7,047 bases of DNA from JACQCV01 sp964639675. Lineage in GTDB: Bacteria > Patescibacteriota > Minisyncoccia > Phycocordibacterales > UBA12445. The position numbers and the translations under genes are program-made. Numbering within the stretch: position 1 is the stretch's first letter; every line of letters starts with the position of its first letter. Of the stretch, positions 6,282 through 7,047 are shown in pieces. The stretch lies in assembly GCA_964639675.1 (NCBI GenBank), contig CAZXEK010000061.1:1-7047 (forward strand), written 5' to 3'. The notes under the pieces are model-generated. The model did no database searches. It saw only the letters and a program-made list of their open reading frames with translations, and had not been told where the DNA came from.

Positions 6282-6816
6282 GAAATATACCCTCACTAAT
6301 AAAGACCTGATTATAAAAGAGATCTTGAGGGGTAGCATCTTTATCTACCCGACAGACACTATATATGGTATTGGTTGTAACGCTCTAAATAAAAAATCTA
6401 TAAGCAAAATACGAAGATTAAAACAGCGTGAAATAAAACCATTTTCCGTAATCGCTCCGAATATGTTATGGATAAGAAATAGTTGCAATATAGATAAGAA
6501 AGTAGAAAAATATTTAGATAAACTCCCCGGGCCATATACCCTATTTTTACGGCTACAAGATGGTATAAAAATGCCAGAAGAGATCAACCCTCTCGAGAAC
6601 GGGACCATCGGAGTAAGGATACCCAGACATTGGTTCACGAGTTTAATTTCTGAAGCAAATATTCCATTCATCACAACCTCCGTTAACTTAAGCGGTAAAC
6701 CTTATATGACCAAGATCGACGATCTAGACGAAACTATCAAAAATAATGTAGACTTCATAATCTATGAAGGGAAGACAAGAAGTAAAGAAAGCACTAAGAT
6801 TGATCTTACGGGATAA
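6268..6816 (+). CDS. tsaC: Threonylcarbamoyl-AMP synthase (Sua5/YciO/YrdC family)
   Basis: A 182-residue YrdC-domain protein. Motifs in order: YPTDTIYGIGC (27-37), KIRRLKQREIKPFSVIA (47-63, ATP/substrate-binding basic segment), PGPYTLFL (87-94), GVRIPRH (115-121), TTSVNLSGKP (136-145) and ESTKIDLTG (174-182). The family makes threonylcarbamoyl-AMP from threonine, bicarbonate and ATP for t6A37 in tRNAs reading ANN codons. There is no Sua5 extension. The protein stops directly after DLTG, where most relatives continue with a short strand ending in an LRxG-type motif, so the C-terminus is clipped by several residues. YciO-like function is possible, but the PTDT and SVNLSG motifs favour TsaC. The start at 6268 lies inside trhO (14-bp overlap). 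A GTG at 6238 would add ten residues not expected for the family. GGAG at 6249-6252 is too far away to be a normal ribosome site, so coupling to trhO is likely. Confidence 0.85.
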   Translation: MLIDKKYTLTNKDLIIKEILRGSIFIYPTDTIYGIGCNALNKKSISKIRRLKQREIKPFSVIAPNMLWIRNSCNIDKKVEKYLDKLPGPYTLFLRLQDGIKMPEEINPLENGTIGVRIPRHWFTSLISEANIPFITTSVNLSGKPYMTKIDDLDETIKNNVDFIIYEGKTRSKESTKIDLTG

Positions 6817-6826
6817 ATATAAATAG

Positions 6827-6901
6827 GCGCTCATAGTTCATTGGTAGAACGCTTCGTTGACATCGAAGAGGCAGTAGGTTCGATTCCTACTGGGCGCACC
6901 A
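6827..6901 (+). tRNA. tRNA-Val (anticodon GAC), CCA encoded
   Basis: A complete cloverleaf. The acceptor stem pairs GCGCTCA (6827-6833) with TGGGCGC (6891-6897), with one T-G wobble. The D arm is GTTC-ATTGGTA-GAAC (6836-6850). The anticodon stem CTTCG/CGAAG (6852-6856, 6864-6868) encloses loop TTGACAT, giving anticodon GAC at 6859-6861, which reads valine codons GUC and GUU. The variable loop has 5 nt (6869-6873). The T arm is GTAGG-TTCGATT-CCTAC (6874-6890). The discriminator base is A6898 and CCA is encoded at 6899-6901. It begins 10 bp after the tsaC stop with no convincing promoter between, so it is probably processed from the trhO-tsaC transcript. No terminator hairpin is seen in the 146 bp that follow. 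Confidence 0.96.
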
Positions 6902-7047
6902 TTGAGGAAATTGTAGGCTGTGGAAGCCCCAAAAAAAATTCGGAGAAAATCGCGGAGTTAAATCTCGCAAATTTTGCGCCAGTCAATTTATCTACCGATG
7001 AAACTACATTATTGCAGTCCCTAGTCGAAAAACTGCTAGAAAGTTTA
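6902..7047 (+). other. Right edge: open frame without a recognisable start
   Basis: The frame starting at 6904 is open to the window end and reads EEIVGCGSPKKNSEKIAELN and then a leucine-rich helical-looking segment ending TLLQSLVEKLLESL. The composition looks protein-like, but no ATG or GTG lies in frame after the tRNA. The only in-frame TTG codons are inside the tRNA (6841) and near 7012. The opposite strand is also open here. It may be the first part of a gene with a non-standard start, a gene remnant, or chance. Confidence 0.3.

Noticed and set aside
5907..6338. Long minus-strand open frame opposite trhO and tsaC
   Set aside because: The plus-strand frames carry clear family motifs; the antisense frame has none.
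6916..6928. GGCT/AGCC hairpin after the tRNA as terminator
   Set aside because: The stem has only 4 bp and is followed by an A-run, not T residues.
6830..7047. Minus-strand open frame across the tRNA and right edge
   Set aside because: Its C-terminal part is the antisense of the tRNA, a common source of spurious proteins.
1..7047. CRISPR array, toxin-antitoxin pair, phage or transposon genes
   Set aside because: I looked for regularly spaced repeats, terminal inverted repeats, and transposase or integrase motifs and saw none.

Overview
The window is A+T-rich bacterial DNA. It carries Shine-Dalgarno sequences, extended -10 promoter motifs, one textbook intrinsic terminator and a tRNA with its CCA end encoded. 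The compact genes and the company of TrhO and TsaC fit many bacteria, possibly a Patescibacteria-like or other small-genome lineage, but nothing here fixes the phylum. There is no CRISPR array, transposase, integrase or rRNA.

Layout. (1) Positions 1-93 are a G+C-rich edge that changes abruptly to A+T-rich DNA at about position 56. An unrecognised gene follows (about 94-651). (2) Positions 652-864 are a non-coding block with small hairpins, ending in an extended -10 promoter and a strong ribosome binding site. These serve a small exported protein with a transglutaminase/papain-like core (865-1341), closed by an intrinsic terminator (1347-1378). (3) Positions 1414-5374 hold three different flavoprotein genes side by side. 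They are a CrtISO/retinol-saturase-like oxidoreductase (+), an amine-oxidase/protoporphyrinogen-oxidase-like oxidoreductase (-), and a cysteine-free thioredoxin-reductase-like NAD(P)H:FAD protein (+). The first two converge with 4 bp between their stops. The last two diverge from a segment of about 24 bp where their putative promoters overlap. (4) Positions 5367-6901 look like one tRNA-related transcription unit. A perfect extended -10 element overlapping the previous stop codon precedes trhO (U34 hydroxylation) and an overlapping tsaC-like gene (t6A37 synthesis), and a tRNA-Val(GAC) gene starts 10 bp later. The last 146 bp hold an open frame with no usable start.

How the genes may work together. 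TrhO and TsaC both act on the tRNA anticodon loop and are probably co-transcribed with the tRNA. The three flavoproteins suggest a redox module, with the TrxR-like protein as an NAD(P)H-fed reductase and the other two acting on hydrophobic or polyene-type substrates. That pathway is inference: no prenyl or phytoene synthase gene is present to name a substrate. I did not find a clear new defence or mobile system. The most interesting items are the flavoprotein trio with its packed, possibly mutually exclusive promoters, the trhO-tsaC-tRNA unit, and the possible interspersed element at 652-790.
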